64,000 nt of DNA. Source: Penicillium oxalicum (taxonomy: Eukaryota; Ascomycota; Eurotiomycetes; Eurotiales; Aspergillaceae). Position 1 is the stretch's first letter. Each line of letters starts with the position of its first letter. Location of the stretch: NCBI RefSeq assembly GCF_001723175.1, contig NC_064653.1:2046001-2110000 (forward strand), in the 5' to 3' direction. The notes beneath the pieces are model-generated. The model was not told the DNA's origin and did not search any database. It saw only the letters and a list, made by a program, of their open reading frames with translations. This document shows, one piece after another, positions 37,108-46,852 of this stretch. A program made the position numbers and the translations under genes.

Positions 37108-38806
37108 CAGATCCTACTTGGCTCGGGGGGAGCCAATGACAAAACGGAAACTCTATAGCAGGACAATCAGATCGGTGATCCGGTTTCCACCTCAACGTGG
37201 ACAAACGTGTAGTCATCGGCCGATGGGCCTTGGCAACGTCATGCCGTGTCTGTGGATAGGATTTTGTCAAAGCTTCCTTTTTGGTGTAGATCAACGATCA
37301 GACCGTAGTTAGCTGCATTATCATCTGGCCCCGTTGGCCGGAGATTTGAGATAAAGTATGCAAGATCGATCGAGTGTGGGCCTAGAGGTGACGCTTCCAT
37401 AACTATTCATGTTTGATCCACCCCACGTCATTGGGGGAGGCAAAGCCGCACTAAATCGAATGCGAAAAACATCAAGTGTTGCACTCGTCCGAGAAGTGTG
37501 TCCGTCCTCCGGTAGCCCGACTGTACGTGATAGACCCATGTCCGACAGTAACCATCAATGCCCGTCTCATGTGGTAGTTAATGGTCAAACAGCGTCTTTG
37601 GACAAAGCCAAGCACGAGCTGTGGCCTACGATTTGCGGGTATGTTCAATGGTTCAGGTAAAGACCGTTAACGCCGTCGGACAATTCGGTACGCCGCGCCG
37701 ACGGGGAACGAGAACGACGACTCCGACCGAAAAGCGGACAAGAAAAAGAACCGGAAGTGGGTGACTCATCCCGCCCTGCGTCTTGCCCCTTTGGGATTCC
37801 TTTGCACTGTTTGAGACACATCCTTCCTCGATCGTTCAAGCCGTTCCACCCTGTCATTGGCTGGTTGTATACTTGCATCCGTTTGTTGTCGGACTTTTCA
37901 CTGTTCTCCGTCCATGGAGCCACCTGACCTGACCTGGTCGCTGGAGACTCGGGAACCGATGGGAAAGTATATCGACATTCTTCGAATCATTTGATAGGAT
38001 TTGACATGGGATCTCTGGTCCTAACCTGAAATTCACAATATCAAAAAGTTCGAATGAAGGAAAATCATTTAATTCTTTTTGCCACAGGACGATCTGGATG
38101 CTTCAAGGGGGTCGATGAGTTTCGCTAGCCATGTACCCCAGACACACTTGGGCAGTAGGGACTCTAGGGAGGACTGGCGTACCGATTGGTCACAGGTCAC
38201 GGTGAACCCTTCATTGACTATACATCAGTTTGCAACTCTTGAAATCGGATAAATCTACTGTTGATTAAATGGACATTGTATTTGATGTCGAGGAAATGGG
38301 AAGTGTTTTGAGAGAGCAATGACATTATGGCATCGTCAAATGCAGGTAACCATGTTTTGTACCACGCCGGAGTGCAGGTCACAGCCCACAGACTCCACAC
38401 GCGACAGCTCCAAAGTACCAAGTACATCCGACACCAGATTTGCCCGGAGAGGATCGGCCTGTCGAGGTGTCAGGGCCAAGGGGACCCATCATCAGCACAA
38501 TCAGCCAGGCCCACTGCGCTGCGACTCCTTCACCTTCCAGAATCTCCTGCATTCCTTATTTGTGAGGCGTTGCGCCTCTGCCTGTACAAATTTTTTTCCT
38601 TTCTTCTATTCCACACATACACGTCCTTCTATCCATCCCCCTTCTCCTACGGGTTATTCCATAATACTTCCTCCCTCGACAATCAAATCTGAAGAGGAGT
38701 TCCACATTAGCGGTGTCTATCCGTGTCACACCTAATACCATTCCATCACCTATTCTCTCTCACACCCTTGAAAATCAGCGCGTTCATTGGCGACCAGAGT
38801 CGTTCA

Positions 38807-38969
38807 ATGAACCTGCACTGTCCTGTTAATTTTGAGAGCAAGGTAAGCAAGCCAAGTTTTTGCGCTGGCGCTAAACGATGCCTGTTGATGTCCCTGTGCA
38901 CAGCAACTAACGTGCACATAATACCTCCAGTTTTGCCTCTTCACTGTGAAGAGGACTCCCGCTAGATAA
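38807..38969 (+). promoter_or_regulatory. Spliced upstream ORF abutting the PPR start codon, with 5' UTR intron
   Basis: An ATG at 38807 opens a frame of 12 codons to 38842. A probable intron follows at 38843-38930: donor GTAAGC, near-consensus branch sequence AACTAAC at about 38905-38911, and acceptor CTCCAG. The frame then continues 13 codons from 38931 to TAA at 38967-38969. The PPR start ATG is 38970-38972, with zero spacing. The uORF peptide would be 24 aa. Transcript extent is not known, so whether ribosomes meet this uORF is inference. Confidence 0.5.
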
Positions 38970-41900
38970 ATGGTCTTTAAGCCGTTCACCCATCTCGCGC
39001 GCCAGAGTTTCACCAAAGCCTTCACCCATGGCTATGCTCAGTCGGTAGTCGCGGCGTCGCAGTCATACGCATCGCAGTCGACCCTCAACCAGCTTGCCCT
39101 TCAGCCAGCTGCAAAATTCTCCCGAACAACCCAATTACAGAATGCTTTCTCCACAGCTTCAAGTTCATCGGGTGCAGGTGCTAAGGCAGGCCAGGCTGCG
39201 GGTGGCAACGGTGATTTTGGCCTTGCCGCTTATTATGCGGCATGGCAGCACGCTCAACTGACCGGTGATGACACCGATTGGCGCCAGTTCCAGTTCACGC
39301 GCCGTATCGGTTGGAATCCCGCAGACGGAGTCGAGGAGCCCACGGAGGAGGGTATCCCTGCTCCCGAAACCCCTCATCTGTCTAAAGCAGCGGCCAACGA
39401 GAATGTGAGCGCGCAAGTGGAAGAGGCTGTCGCACGAGAGATCCAGATTCAGGAGGAGCAGGCACAGGCCGAGGAAGCTTCGGTTGCATCCGAAGTGGCC
39501 GTTACTGAGTCCAACGTGGATGACATTGTTCTGTCGGATGCGATCTCCCAGGAGAGCAAAATTGCCTCGGACCGCGTTGTGCAGCTGGTTACCGATGAGA
39601 GTTTTGCGGAGATTCCAGCAGCGTTCGAGTCTATACTCCGTGAAGGATTGACTCCCACTGTGGCTGCGTACAATGCTCTCTTGGTTGCCGCGATCCGTCT
39701 TCACCCGGAGGCTGCTGATGCCATTCACAAGGCTCTCGATGTGTATTCTGATATGCTCCGTCGCAGGGTAATTCCCGACGAAGACACCTATCAGACCCTC
39801 GTCCAGCTGCTGATTACCCGGGCTCACCACACCATCAAGGCCAAGGGGGTTCTTGAGCAGGAGCGAGTTCGGTATGGCGGTATGGAAGAGCCGGGCAAGT
39901 TCATGTTGCAATCCAGTGAACTAGAGCGCGACTTGCTCGCCGAGGATCATTCCTTAGCCATTGCGGTGAAGCTATTTGATACAGCCACGACCCGTCATCC
40001 TGGTCTGGTCTTCCCCATTAACTTGTACCGGCAGCTGATTACAGCCTGTGCCCGGGAGAGCAGGGTTGAAGACATGATCCGCGTATACTCTCACATGGAG
40101 TCTCACAAAGCCACTCCCCACGCATCCATCTTCCCCGTGATGATTGACGCCTTTGCCCGGTCTGGTGACCTGTCCAGTGCAGTCGAGTGTTATAATGAAT
40201 ACCGAAACATGGCCGTGTCCGATGACAATGGCATTTTCAGCATCATTGATCGCATGGACGGTGAGGTTTACGCAGCTGTCATCCGGGCATACTTGTCATG
40301 CGACAAGGAAGCAGGTGCAATGCACTTCCTTGACCGGATTCAGTCATCGTTTGACGGAGTCACTGAAAATCGTGAAGCTCGCTGGGCGGCCATTGAGTCG
40401 GTGATTGTCAAGGACGCCCTTGTCCAGCACTATTTGAATACCGCAGACTACGGCAAGGCCCTGACGCATGCCAAGGAGCGATTGCATGATGTGGCCCGCG
40501 ATCAGGCCATCTCCCGGATCTGCATTGCTGCTGCCGATGCTGGCGATCTCACCACCGCTTCGGAGGCATACGATCGCCTATCCACCGCACCTGACGTTCG
40601 CCAACCCCCTGCGATTTCCCTTTTGGCCCTCCATGTGCGCCAAGGAAATGTATCCGCGGCTCGGTCCATGTGGATTATGCTGAATACTGTCGGTCAGGCA
40701 ATTCCGGAAATGGTCCAACCGACAACGATGTATGCCCTCGCCCTTTTGAAGAGTGGTCAAGTCGAGGATGGACTCCACGAGGCGCGCAACATGTTTGCCC
40801 GCATCCGCAAGGCGTCTGCCAATCAAACGACTGTTGCCGACACCGTCCGTGAGCAAATTGTCGAGTCTTTGCATTTGTTCGGTCGCACCCTCACCGAGGC
40901 AGCTACCGTTCTTTCGCCTCAGGCTTCCATGACGCTATTGTGGGCCATGATTGAAAACGGTGGTCTTGTCTCCCCTCTTGCGGAGCACGCCGTCGCCAAT
41001 CTTGGTCCAATGGGTATCTCACAGCTCAATCCCACGGATCTTACCCTAGCCATCCAAGTGCAGGCCCGCATGTTGACCGGCAACAGCGCGTTGCTCTTCG
41101 ACGTGGCTCACCCGGCCCGCTTTGCGCACATGCTCGACGTGGTCCTGGCCGCCAGTCTTCCTCTTGATGCCTACACCGTCCGTCTCGTCGATCGAGCTGT
41201 TGCCGAGGTGTTTGTTAGCCGTCCTGACATTGTTCTCAGATGGCGGGACCACGTTCAATCTCTGAGCCAGGCACCTCTCGTCGTAGATCGCCACAGCCCT
41301 GTTTCGATGGCCGACTCTCATATGACAAGCGCCTCGGTCAGTCCGGACTCTTTTGACCCTTATGCCCAAGGAACCGACTTCCGAGGCTCAGCAATCATTG
41401 CTGAGGAGCTCGAGAAAGGTTCCGGCCGTGCAGACACTCATTTGAACGACGCACTCTCTCGCTTGAAGACTATGCGTCGTGCCGGACGTCACCCTCGGTA
41501 CATTACTTACGCCAAACTCATCACCGCAGCTGCCAAGGTCGGCCGTATGGAATTGGTGCACGATATCCACGCGATGGCTCGCGCGGATGTCCCGCTGAAT
41601 CCAGTGCACAACGCCGTCAAGTACGGCTGGGTCTCTATCCTGGATGCCATGGTTGCGGCCTGCCTCACCCTTGGTGATCGGCATTTGGCTGCACAATATC
41701 ACCAGGAACTCTTGAGCCTTGGGTCTGCACCCTCTGCGAACACTTTCGGTCTCTACATCACCACGTTGAAGGAGTCGACCAAGACCTTTGACGAGGCGAC
41801 CGAGGCTCTCAAGATTTTCCACCGCGCTGTTGCCGAGGGCGTTGAGCCGACCTCATTCCTCTACAATGCTTTGATTGGCAAACTCGGCAAAGCTCGTCGC

Positions 41901-42752
41901 ATTGACGACTGTCTCGCGTATTTCGCTGAGATGCGGGCCAACAATGTGCGTCCCACCAGTGTCACCTACGGCACCATTGTGAACGCCCTTTGCCGCGTGA
42001 GCGACGAGCGATTTGCGGAAGAGATGTTTGAGGAGATGGAGTCCATGCCCAACTACAAGCCCCGTCCTGCGCCCTACAATTCCATGATCCAGTATTTCCT
42101 GAACACCAAGCGAGATCGATCCAAGGTCCTCGCCTACTACGAGCGTATGCAGACTCGAAAGATTCAGCCCACGACGCACACCTACAAGCTGCTCATTGAT
42201 GCTTACGCTTCGCTTGAGCCTGTCGACATGCCGGCTGCGGAGCGTGTTCTGCATGACATGCAAACCGCGGGTGTGCAACCGGATGCCGTGCATTACGCTT
42301 CCCTGGTCCACGCCAAGGGTTGTGTGCAGCATGACCTTCCGGCCGCTCGCAAGGTGTTTGATTCTGTGCTCGCCGACTCTCGTGTGCGTCTCCAGCCTTG
42401 CCTCTACCAAGCTCTTTTCGAGGGCATGGTGGCCAATGATCAGGTGGCAGACACCGAGGGCGTTGTTGCGGGCATGAAGCAGCGTAACGTTGAAATGACG
42501 GCGTACATTGCCAACACTTTGATTCACGGCTGGTCATCTGCCGGCCATGTTGCCAAGGCGAGGGCTATCTACGACGGCATCGGCCTTGAGAAGCGCGAGC
42601 CCAGTACCTACGAGGCCATGACACGTGCTTACATTGCCGCGGACGACCGGGCAGCCGCCTCCGGTATCGTTCACGAGATGGTTTCCCGCGGCTATCCGTC
42701 CGCAGTGGCAAGCAAGATCATTGACTTGGTTGGTGCTGCTCCTTCCGCCTAA
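38970..42752 (+). CDS. Mitochondrial pentatricopeptide-repeat protein (Cya5-like)
   Basis: Intronless 1260 aa frame. The N-terminus (MVFKPFTHLARQSFTKAF, then Ser/Ala/Gln-rich to residue 80) is a mitochondrial presequence. Repeats of about 35 residues follow, such as VYSDMLRRRVIPDEDTYQTL, VYSHMESHKATPHASIFPVM, YFAEMRANNVRPTSVTYGTI, YERMQTRKIQPTTHTYKLL and VLHDMQTAGVQPDAVHYASL. These are densest at about 230-400 and 830-1230. The residue 120-200 region is acidic and Glu/Ala-rich. Fungal PPR proteins of this size and layout, for example Neurospora cya-5, promote expression of specific mitochondrial mRNAs such as COX1, so RNA binding in the matrix is expected. The target cannot be read from sequence by eye. 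The mRNA probably has a spliced leader with a uORF ending directly at this start. Confidence 0.87.
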   Translation: MVFKPFTHLARQSFTKAFTHGYAQSVVAASQSYASQSTLNQLALQPAAKFSRTTQLQNAFSTASSSSGAGAKAGQAAGGNGDFGLAAYYAAWQHAQLTGDDTDWRQFQFTRRIGWNPADGVEEPTEEGIPAPETPHLSKAAANENVSAQVEEAVAREIQIQEEQAQAEEASVASEVAVTESNVDDIVLSDAISQESKIASDRVVQLVTDESFAEIPAAFESILREGLTPTVAAYNALLVAAIRLHPEAADAIHKALDVYSDMLRRRVIPDEDTYQTLVQLLITRAHHTIKAKGVLEQERVRYGGMEEPGKFMLQSSELERDLLAEDHSLAIAVKLFDTATTRHPGLVFPINLYRQLITACARESRVEDMIRVYSHMESHKATPHASIFPVMIDAFARSGDLSSAVECYNEYRNMAVSDDNGIFSIIDRMDGEVYAAVIRAYLSCDKEAGAMHFLDRIQSSFDGVTENREARWAAIESVIVKDALVQHYLNTADYGKALTHAKERLHDVARDQAISRICIAAADAGDLTTASEAYDRLSTAPDVRQPPAISLLALHVRQGNVSAARSMWIMLNTVGQAIPEMVQPTTMYALALLKSGQVEDGLHEARNMFARIRKASANQTTVADTVREQIVESLHLFGRTLTEAATVLSPQASMTLLWAMIENGGLVSPLAEHAVANLGPMGISQLNPTDLTLAIQVQARMLTGNSALLFDVAHPARFAHMLDVVLAASLPLDAYTVRLVDRAVAEVFVSRPDIVLRWRDHVQSLSQAPLVVDRHSPVSMADSHMTSASVSPDSFDPYAQGTDFRGSAIIAEELEKGSGRADTHLNDALSRLKTMRRAGRHPRYITYAKLITAAAKVGRMELVHDIHAMARADVPLNPVHNAVKYGWVSILDAMVAACLTLGDRHLAAQYHQELLSLGSAPSANTFGLYITTLKESTKTFDEATEALKIFHRAVAEGVEPTSFLYNALIGKLGKARRIDDCLAYFAEMRANNVRPTSVTYGTIVNALCRVSDERFAEEMFEEMESMPNYKPRPAPYNSMIQYFLNTKRDRSKVLAYYERMQTRKIQPTTHTYKLLIDAYASLEPVDMPAAERVLHDMQTAGVQPDAVHYASLVHAKGCVQHDLPAARKVFDSVLADSRVRLQPCLYQALFEGMVANDQVADTEGVVAGMKQRNVEMTAYIANTLIHGWSSAGHVAKARAIYDGIGLEKREPSTYEAMTRAYIAADDRAAASGIVHEMVSRGYPSAVASKIIDLVGAAPSA

Positions 42753-43352
42753 GTCATATCCGAATCGCATCGACTTTGATACCCTCTTTCTTCTTTTCTT
42801 CTCTGTCGAATGGATTCCCGCTGCCAATAGATTTGAACTGCCCGGCATTCGGCCAGGGCTGGATCCCGGCTTGGGGTCCCACGACTTTGGATTTTGCCTT
42901 CACCGGTGCTTTTCGTCTTGGTGAGGTATTTGATCTTGACCCTGTTTGGTCTGGGACCAGCAACGGTCTCTAATATGATCTCTGCCTCTCAGACCCATTC
43001 CGCTTTGTACTCTGTGACGTGTTCTGTTTCTCATGTTTTATACCGCTTTTGGCATCCAGCGAGGGTTTGGCGTTGAGCGGGCGATTAAAAGGGGGGATTG
43101 ATTTTTGTTCATACCCAGGTTTGGGATCGCGATACATGTCACATTCCATGCTGGGACATTGTTCTGGGCTGGATTTCTTACTTTTCTGGTTTTCTGTGAG
43201 ACGCGATTATGTTGGCTGTATACCATTTGGCTTTGAGCATGACGATAGAAACCTCTCAACTCCCACGTCCCAAGGCGCTCAATAAATACAAAAAGTTTCA
43301 CGATTTCTTCCATCTCTCTCACTTTTGGCTGTCTCAGAAAAGACGCCTGCCT
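42753..43352. other. PPR gene 3' region
   Basis: 600 bp, T-rich. Nothing recognised. Confidence 0.4.
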
Positions 43353-43631
43353 TTATCCTGGCCGTAGGTGCTCTGTGGAGGGCTTTATCCAAGAATCTAT
43401 CCACGACGCCGCCGAGACGAGCGACACCAGCAGAACTGCCGAAACGACCACCAAGGCCATACTGATGATCCTGACGTCTGGTAGTTCAAAAATGACGTCC
43501 AGATGCGATGATGACTGTCTACTTTCACATACACCCTCTAGTCCCCCGGCGGTGTACCCGCGAAGGACGACTGGTTGCTTACTAGCGCAATTCAGATTCT
43601 CCTTGAATGCACTACTTGCGGGGTACGTCAT
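43353..43631 (-). CDS. Candidate small single-pass membrane protein
   Basis: A minus-strand frame from 43631 to a TAA at 43353 is open for 92 codons. It also carries a plausible 105 bp in-frame intron (43582-43478, donor GTAAGC, acceptor CTACCAG). Spliced, it encodes 57 aa: a short N-terminus MTYPASSAFKENLN, then a strong hydrophobic segment (IISMALVVVSAVLLVSLVSA) and a Trp-containing tail. Both the spliced and unspliced forms keep the hydrophobic helix. I do not recognise a family. It lies between the PPR and DJ-1 genes, on the opposite strand. It could be chance; the hydrophobic stretch and clean splice sites are the only support. Confidence 0.28.
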   Translation of the reverse strand: MTYPASSAFKENLNCASKQPVVLRGYTAGGLEGVCESRQSSSHLDVIFELPDVRIISMALVVVSAVLLVSLVSAASWIDSWIKPSTEHLRPG

Positions 43632-43953
43632 TACGATGTCAACAAGATCCTCTTCCTGGCTTCATGGATGGATGTCCATGCCGGAGAAACTAGCATTGCA
43701 CATTTTGATTCGAAAAGCCGGGCAGACATCCTCTGTCATTTGATTTAAAACTGTCACCAGGGTTCCTCTTTTTGCTCACTAGTTTAGGTAGCTGACGCAA
43801 TTTCAATTCTTGTCTCGGTATCTACATACACCTACATCCATCAAACCACCCTAAACATTCTGGGAACCATCATCACTCGGAATAAACACCCCTGACCACT
43901 TCCTACACTTCTACGAAGACTTTCATCTATTTTTTTTTTTTATTTTCTACAAG
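43632..43953. other. DJ-1-family gene promoter
   Basis: 322 bp, ending with a T-rich run (43931-43945) just before the start codon. No site identified. Confidence 0.4.
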
Positions 43954-44712
43954 ATGCCCTCCAAAAAGGTCCTCATCATCCTCAGCGATGCCGACTCCTT
44001 CCCCATGAAAAAGACCAGCGGCGCCCACCAGGGCGAAACCGTCGACCAGCCCTCCGGCTTCTTCCTCCAAGAACTTGCCAAACCCTTACAGAAGCTCCTC
44101 GACGCCGGCCACGAAGTCACCTTTGCTTCCCCCAAGGGCCACGAGCCCACGCCCGACCCCAACAGCGAGACCCTCCTCGCCTACGCAGGCAACTTTTACG
44201 AACGCCGTCGCGAGCAGGATCTCATCGAGCGCATGAAGAAAGAGAACGGCTTCACTCGGCCCCGGACGTTCCAGTCCCTCGGTGACGACGAGCTGGCCAC
44301 GTTTGCAGGCGTGTTTATCCCCGGCGGACACGCGCCTCTGAAGGATCTGGGGGACGATCCGGAGTTGGGACGGATCCTGCGATACTTTAACAAGGAGAAC
44401 AAGCCGACGGCGGTGATCTGTCACGGGCCGTATGCGCTGTTGAGTACCCAGTATGCGGGCGATGGGTCATTTGTGTACAAGGGGTATCAGATTACGTCGT
44501 GGAGTGATGCGGAAGAGAAGATGATGGAGACCTTGATGGGTGGGGAGATTGAAAAGGTCGAGTCGGCGTTGCGGGCGGCGGGAGCGGAGATGGTGGAGGG
44601 ACTGGCGGAGAAGGTGGGCTCGACGACGCTGCATCGTGAACTGGTCAGTGCGGCCAACCCGATGGCGGCGAATGAATTGGGGGATCGGTTCTTGCGCATG
44701 ATTAGTGTCTAA
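43954..44712 (+). CDS. DJ-1/PfpI-superfamily protein, Hsp31-like (glyoxalase III type)
   Basis: Single exon, 252 aa. It begins with the flavodoxin-like strand KKVLIILSDADSF. The nucleophile elbow is AVICHGPYALL (Cys156-His157), giving the Cys-His pair of Hsp31-type enzymes. GVFIPGGHAPLKDL and VTFASPKGHEP are further family signatures. Related proteins convert methylglyoxal to lactate without glutathione, or act as chaperones or deglycases under stress. The C-terminal block (STTLHRELVSAANPMAANELGD) resembles a subgroup common in filamentous fungi. The third-codon GC content is high. Cytosolic; no targeting signal. The catalytic glutamate cannot be assigned with certainty by eye. Confidence 0.87.
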   Translation: MPSKKVLIILSDADSFPMKKTSGAHQGETVDQPSGFFLQELAKPLQKLLDAGHEVTFASPKGHEPTPDPNSETLLAYAGNFYERRREQDLIERMKKENGFTRPRTFQSLGDDELATFAGVFIPGGHAPLKDLGDDPELGRILRYFNKENKPTAVICHGPYALLSTQYAGDGSFVYKGYQITSWSDAEEKMMETLMGGEIEKVESALRAAGAEMVEGLAEKVGSTTLHRELVSAANPMAANELGDRFLRMISV

Positions 44713-45149
44713 AGGGGGTGAGGTTTGGGAAGGAGGGTTTTGGGAGTCAAGAGTCATCTTGAGAGGTGCTGTGTGAAGCATTTCATGAAATACTATCGGG
44801 TTTAATGACGGGAACGCAATATTGTATGAACTATGTTGTTACCTTTTTAGAATACACATGCTTTCAGCTCTCGAGTGGAGAGCTGGGCGTTGTCTTGAGA
44901 GCAGTGAAATATACAGTAGCTGGCTACTCACGGTGACTCGACTACGTCGGGTATTCCCACAGGAATCAGCTACCGGTATCGCAGATGAATTTTATAATCT
45001 TACACATTGGACAGAAAACACTCGTCTTGGGAGTGCAGGTGGGAGTATAGCCAGAATGCCAAATCACATCATCCCGTCCGACTGCCCAATTTGAATCTCT
45101 CAACACCTCCGACACTCCATACATCATACACAACAGACCAATTCATCCA
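44713..45149. other. Convergent spacer after DJ-1-family gene
   Basis: 437 bp between two 3' ends. No feature recognised. Confidence 0.45.
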
Positions 45150-45521
45150 TCATTGTCCCCGGCCTCGCGCCAGTTCATTCTCCAAGCCTTGCTTGTTGGA
45201 CGGAGACGACGACGTACCCGAAGCCTCACTGCCGTCTCGCCGATCACTGTGATTCTCAATCTGTTTCGAGGAGGAAGAAGAAGGCTTCTTCACATGCTGT
45301 TCAGGACCGGGGTGTTCCAACTCCCGACTGCGAGAGCTCACGCCTTGCTCGGTTGGGTTCTCAGCGGCCGGATCGCCTTTTCCATCACCGTAGCCCTGGC
45401 TGGAGTAGAGAGCGCGGCCCAGATCTCGATTCAGAACCGGAGCTCGGGGTGTTCTTGTTGCAAGAGAGCCTGTGCGAGTTCCTACGGTTCTCTGGAGACG
45501 AGGCGTGAAGAAGGAGGACAT
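45150..45521 (-). CDS. Conserved small mitochondrial protein, function unknown
   Basis: Single exon, 123 aa from the ATG at 45521. An in-frame ATG at 45647 would add 42 residues without targeting character. The N-terminus (MSSFFTPRLQRTVGTRTGSL) is Arg/Ser/Thr-rich and acid-free, a good mitochondrial presequence, running to RALYSSQ. It is followed by a Gly/Asp/Pro segment (GYGDGKGDPAAENP, then ELEHPGPE) that I recall as a recurrent signature of small uncharacterised fungal proteins. The C-terminal third is Ser/Lys-rich and probably disordered. No enzymatic motif or membrane segment. Confidence 0.6.
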   Translation of the reverse strand: MSSFFTPRLQRTVGTRTGSLATRTPRAPVLNRDLGRALYSSQGYGDGKGDPAAENPTEQGVSSRSRELEHPGPEQHVKKPSSSSSKQIENHSDRRDGSEASGTSSSPSNKQGLENELARGRGQ

Positions 45522-46852
45522 CTTGCGAAGCGACCTGGATTGGGGAGGAGCCCTAGCTACGGCGGTTGGAGATCCAAGATAGATAGGTTGTTCTTCTGTT
45601 TCGGTTGGTATGATCAACCTGGTCGCTGGAGGAGACTTGGAGATCAATTGGAAGGAAGGAGACGTATGACTGGACTTGAAAAGATTTGATCAATTCACGT
45701 GTGGTAGTAGAGATAGCGGTGACTGTGTGGTATATATGATGACTGATAATAATATCTACAATATCGGCCACGCAGAGAGCTTATGGAAGCGTACTCATTG
45801 ACATGGACGTCATCCTGAAAGAGCCGACTGAAACTGGGAATCCAGTCGACCAGCCGAGAAACCGTAGTTCGAAGAAGGGGGGGGCAAATACCTCGCGGGA
45901 TGTCTGGCGCGACGAGCGCGGGTGCAACCCACGTTATGATGACTTCACTACTGGACCCGGCAGGTTAAGTCGAATCGGACGCTTGAAATGTCGATCCGAC
46001 CCTGGCGGTGGTTCAACCAAATTCTTTAACTTCGAGTGAACATGATCCTAGAAACCTCGCAGAACGAGATACGGAGGTGGGAATTTCCACGAGGGGGATC
46101 TGTCTATTAAATGGAGGGGGAGAGACCAGGTCTGGCTACTGGAGTGCAATGGTGTAGTATCGTGTCCAGCTGGTAGAATAACAATCTAATAATATTACCA
46201 CTTCTCGCTCCAGTGAATGGAATGAGATGAAGCATTGGTCCTATTCAAAGCCTCTCATCAAAGCCAGGCCCCAGCCTTGACTTTGGATACGAACGGCTTG
46301 ATTCGCACACAGGGACTGACTCGAATCTTCCAAAAAGAATCAGAGAGGGTGATGCTTGCTACAAAATAGATGTGAATGAGATTGGGCGCGAGACCAACTC
46401 GTGTCTTGCAGTAGAGCTCATTGCAGGCCCTTGCAGAAGCAGACGGAGCGGTCTTGCCGATGTGGTATGGAAGTTCTGTTCCATTGCCCGTCATCTCGAT
46501 CTAGAGGAGATGACAAGGCCTCAGCGATCCGATCGAGAGATCGATAGATCAACAGATCGCATTCGACGGCCAGTCTCAAGCTGTTATAGCTCGGGTGGAT
46601 CGTGAACTCGACCGTGAATTGGCTACTGCTGTCATTGTGTACTCTTTGTCCACATACTCTCGTAGTCATCCTCATGCTGCAGGCTCACAGTCGTACGATA
46701 CGGGTGTGCATCAGCTGAACTGGATTGCGCCCTTGTTGGATTTCCCCCACCTTCTTCATATCGACTACCTCTTTCCCCCCCCCCCCCCCTTCTGTTCTCC
46801 GCTACATCCCATAATCTCACTGTTGGGCGCTCATTCCACATCAACCTCATTC
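45522..46852. other. Divergent 1.3 kb spacer upstream of PNPO
   Basis: Between the small mitochondrial protein and PNPO. Holds a GATCGATCGATAGATCAACAGATCG-like cluster of GATC/GATA words at 46528-46560 (shown here only by position and theme) and a 15-C homopolymer at 46775-46789. The PNPO frame is open back to 46595, but the upstream part lacks a protein-like character. Confidence 0.45.
46775..46789. repeat. Poly(C)15 homopolymer tract
   Basis: Fifteen consecutive C about 65 bp before the proposed PNPO start; read in frame it would be poly-proline. Confidence 0.93.

Larger units (their letters stand above)
36582..38969. other. 2.4 kb region with no recognised gene, upstream of PPR gene
   Basis: Includes a 16 bp perfect palindrome at 37092-37107. 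A 182-codon minus-strand open frame (36746-37294) has an Arg/Ser/His-rich, non-protein-like composition. The last 170 bp contain a probable 5' UTR intron and uORF of the PPR gene, listed separately. Confidence 0.5.

Noticed and set aside
36746..37294. 182-codon minus-strand open frame upstream of the PPR gene
   Set aside because: Arg/Ser/His/Trp-rich composition typical of translated non-coding DNA, no domain, and no splice extension that improves it.
43375..43743. 122-codon plus-strand frame overlapping the small membrane-protein candidate
   Set aside because: Ser/Thr-rich without domains and antisense to the better candidate; kept out of the gene list.
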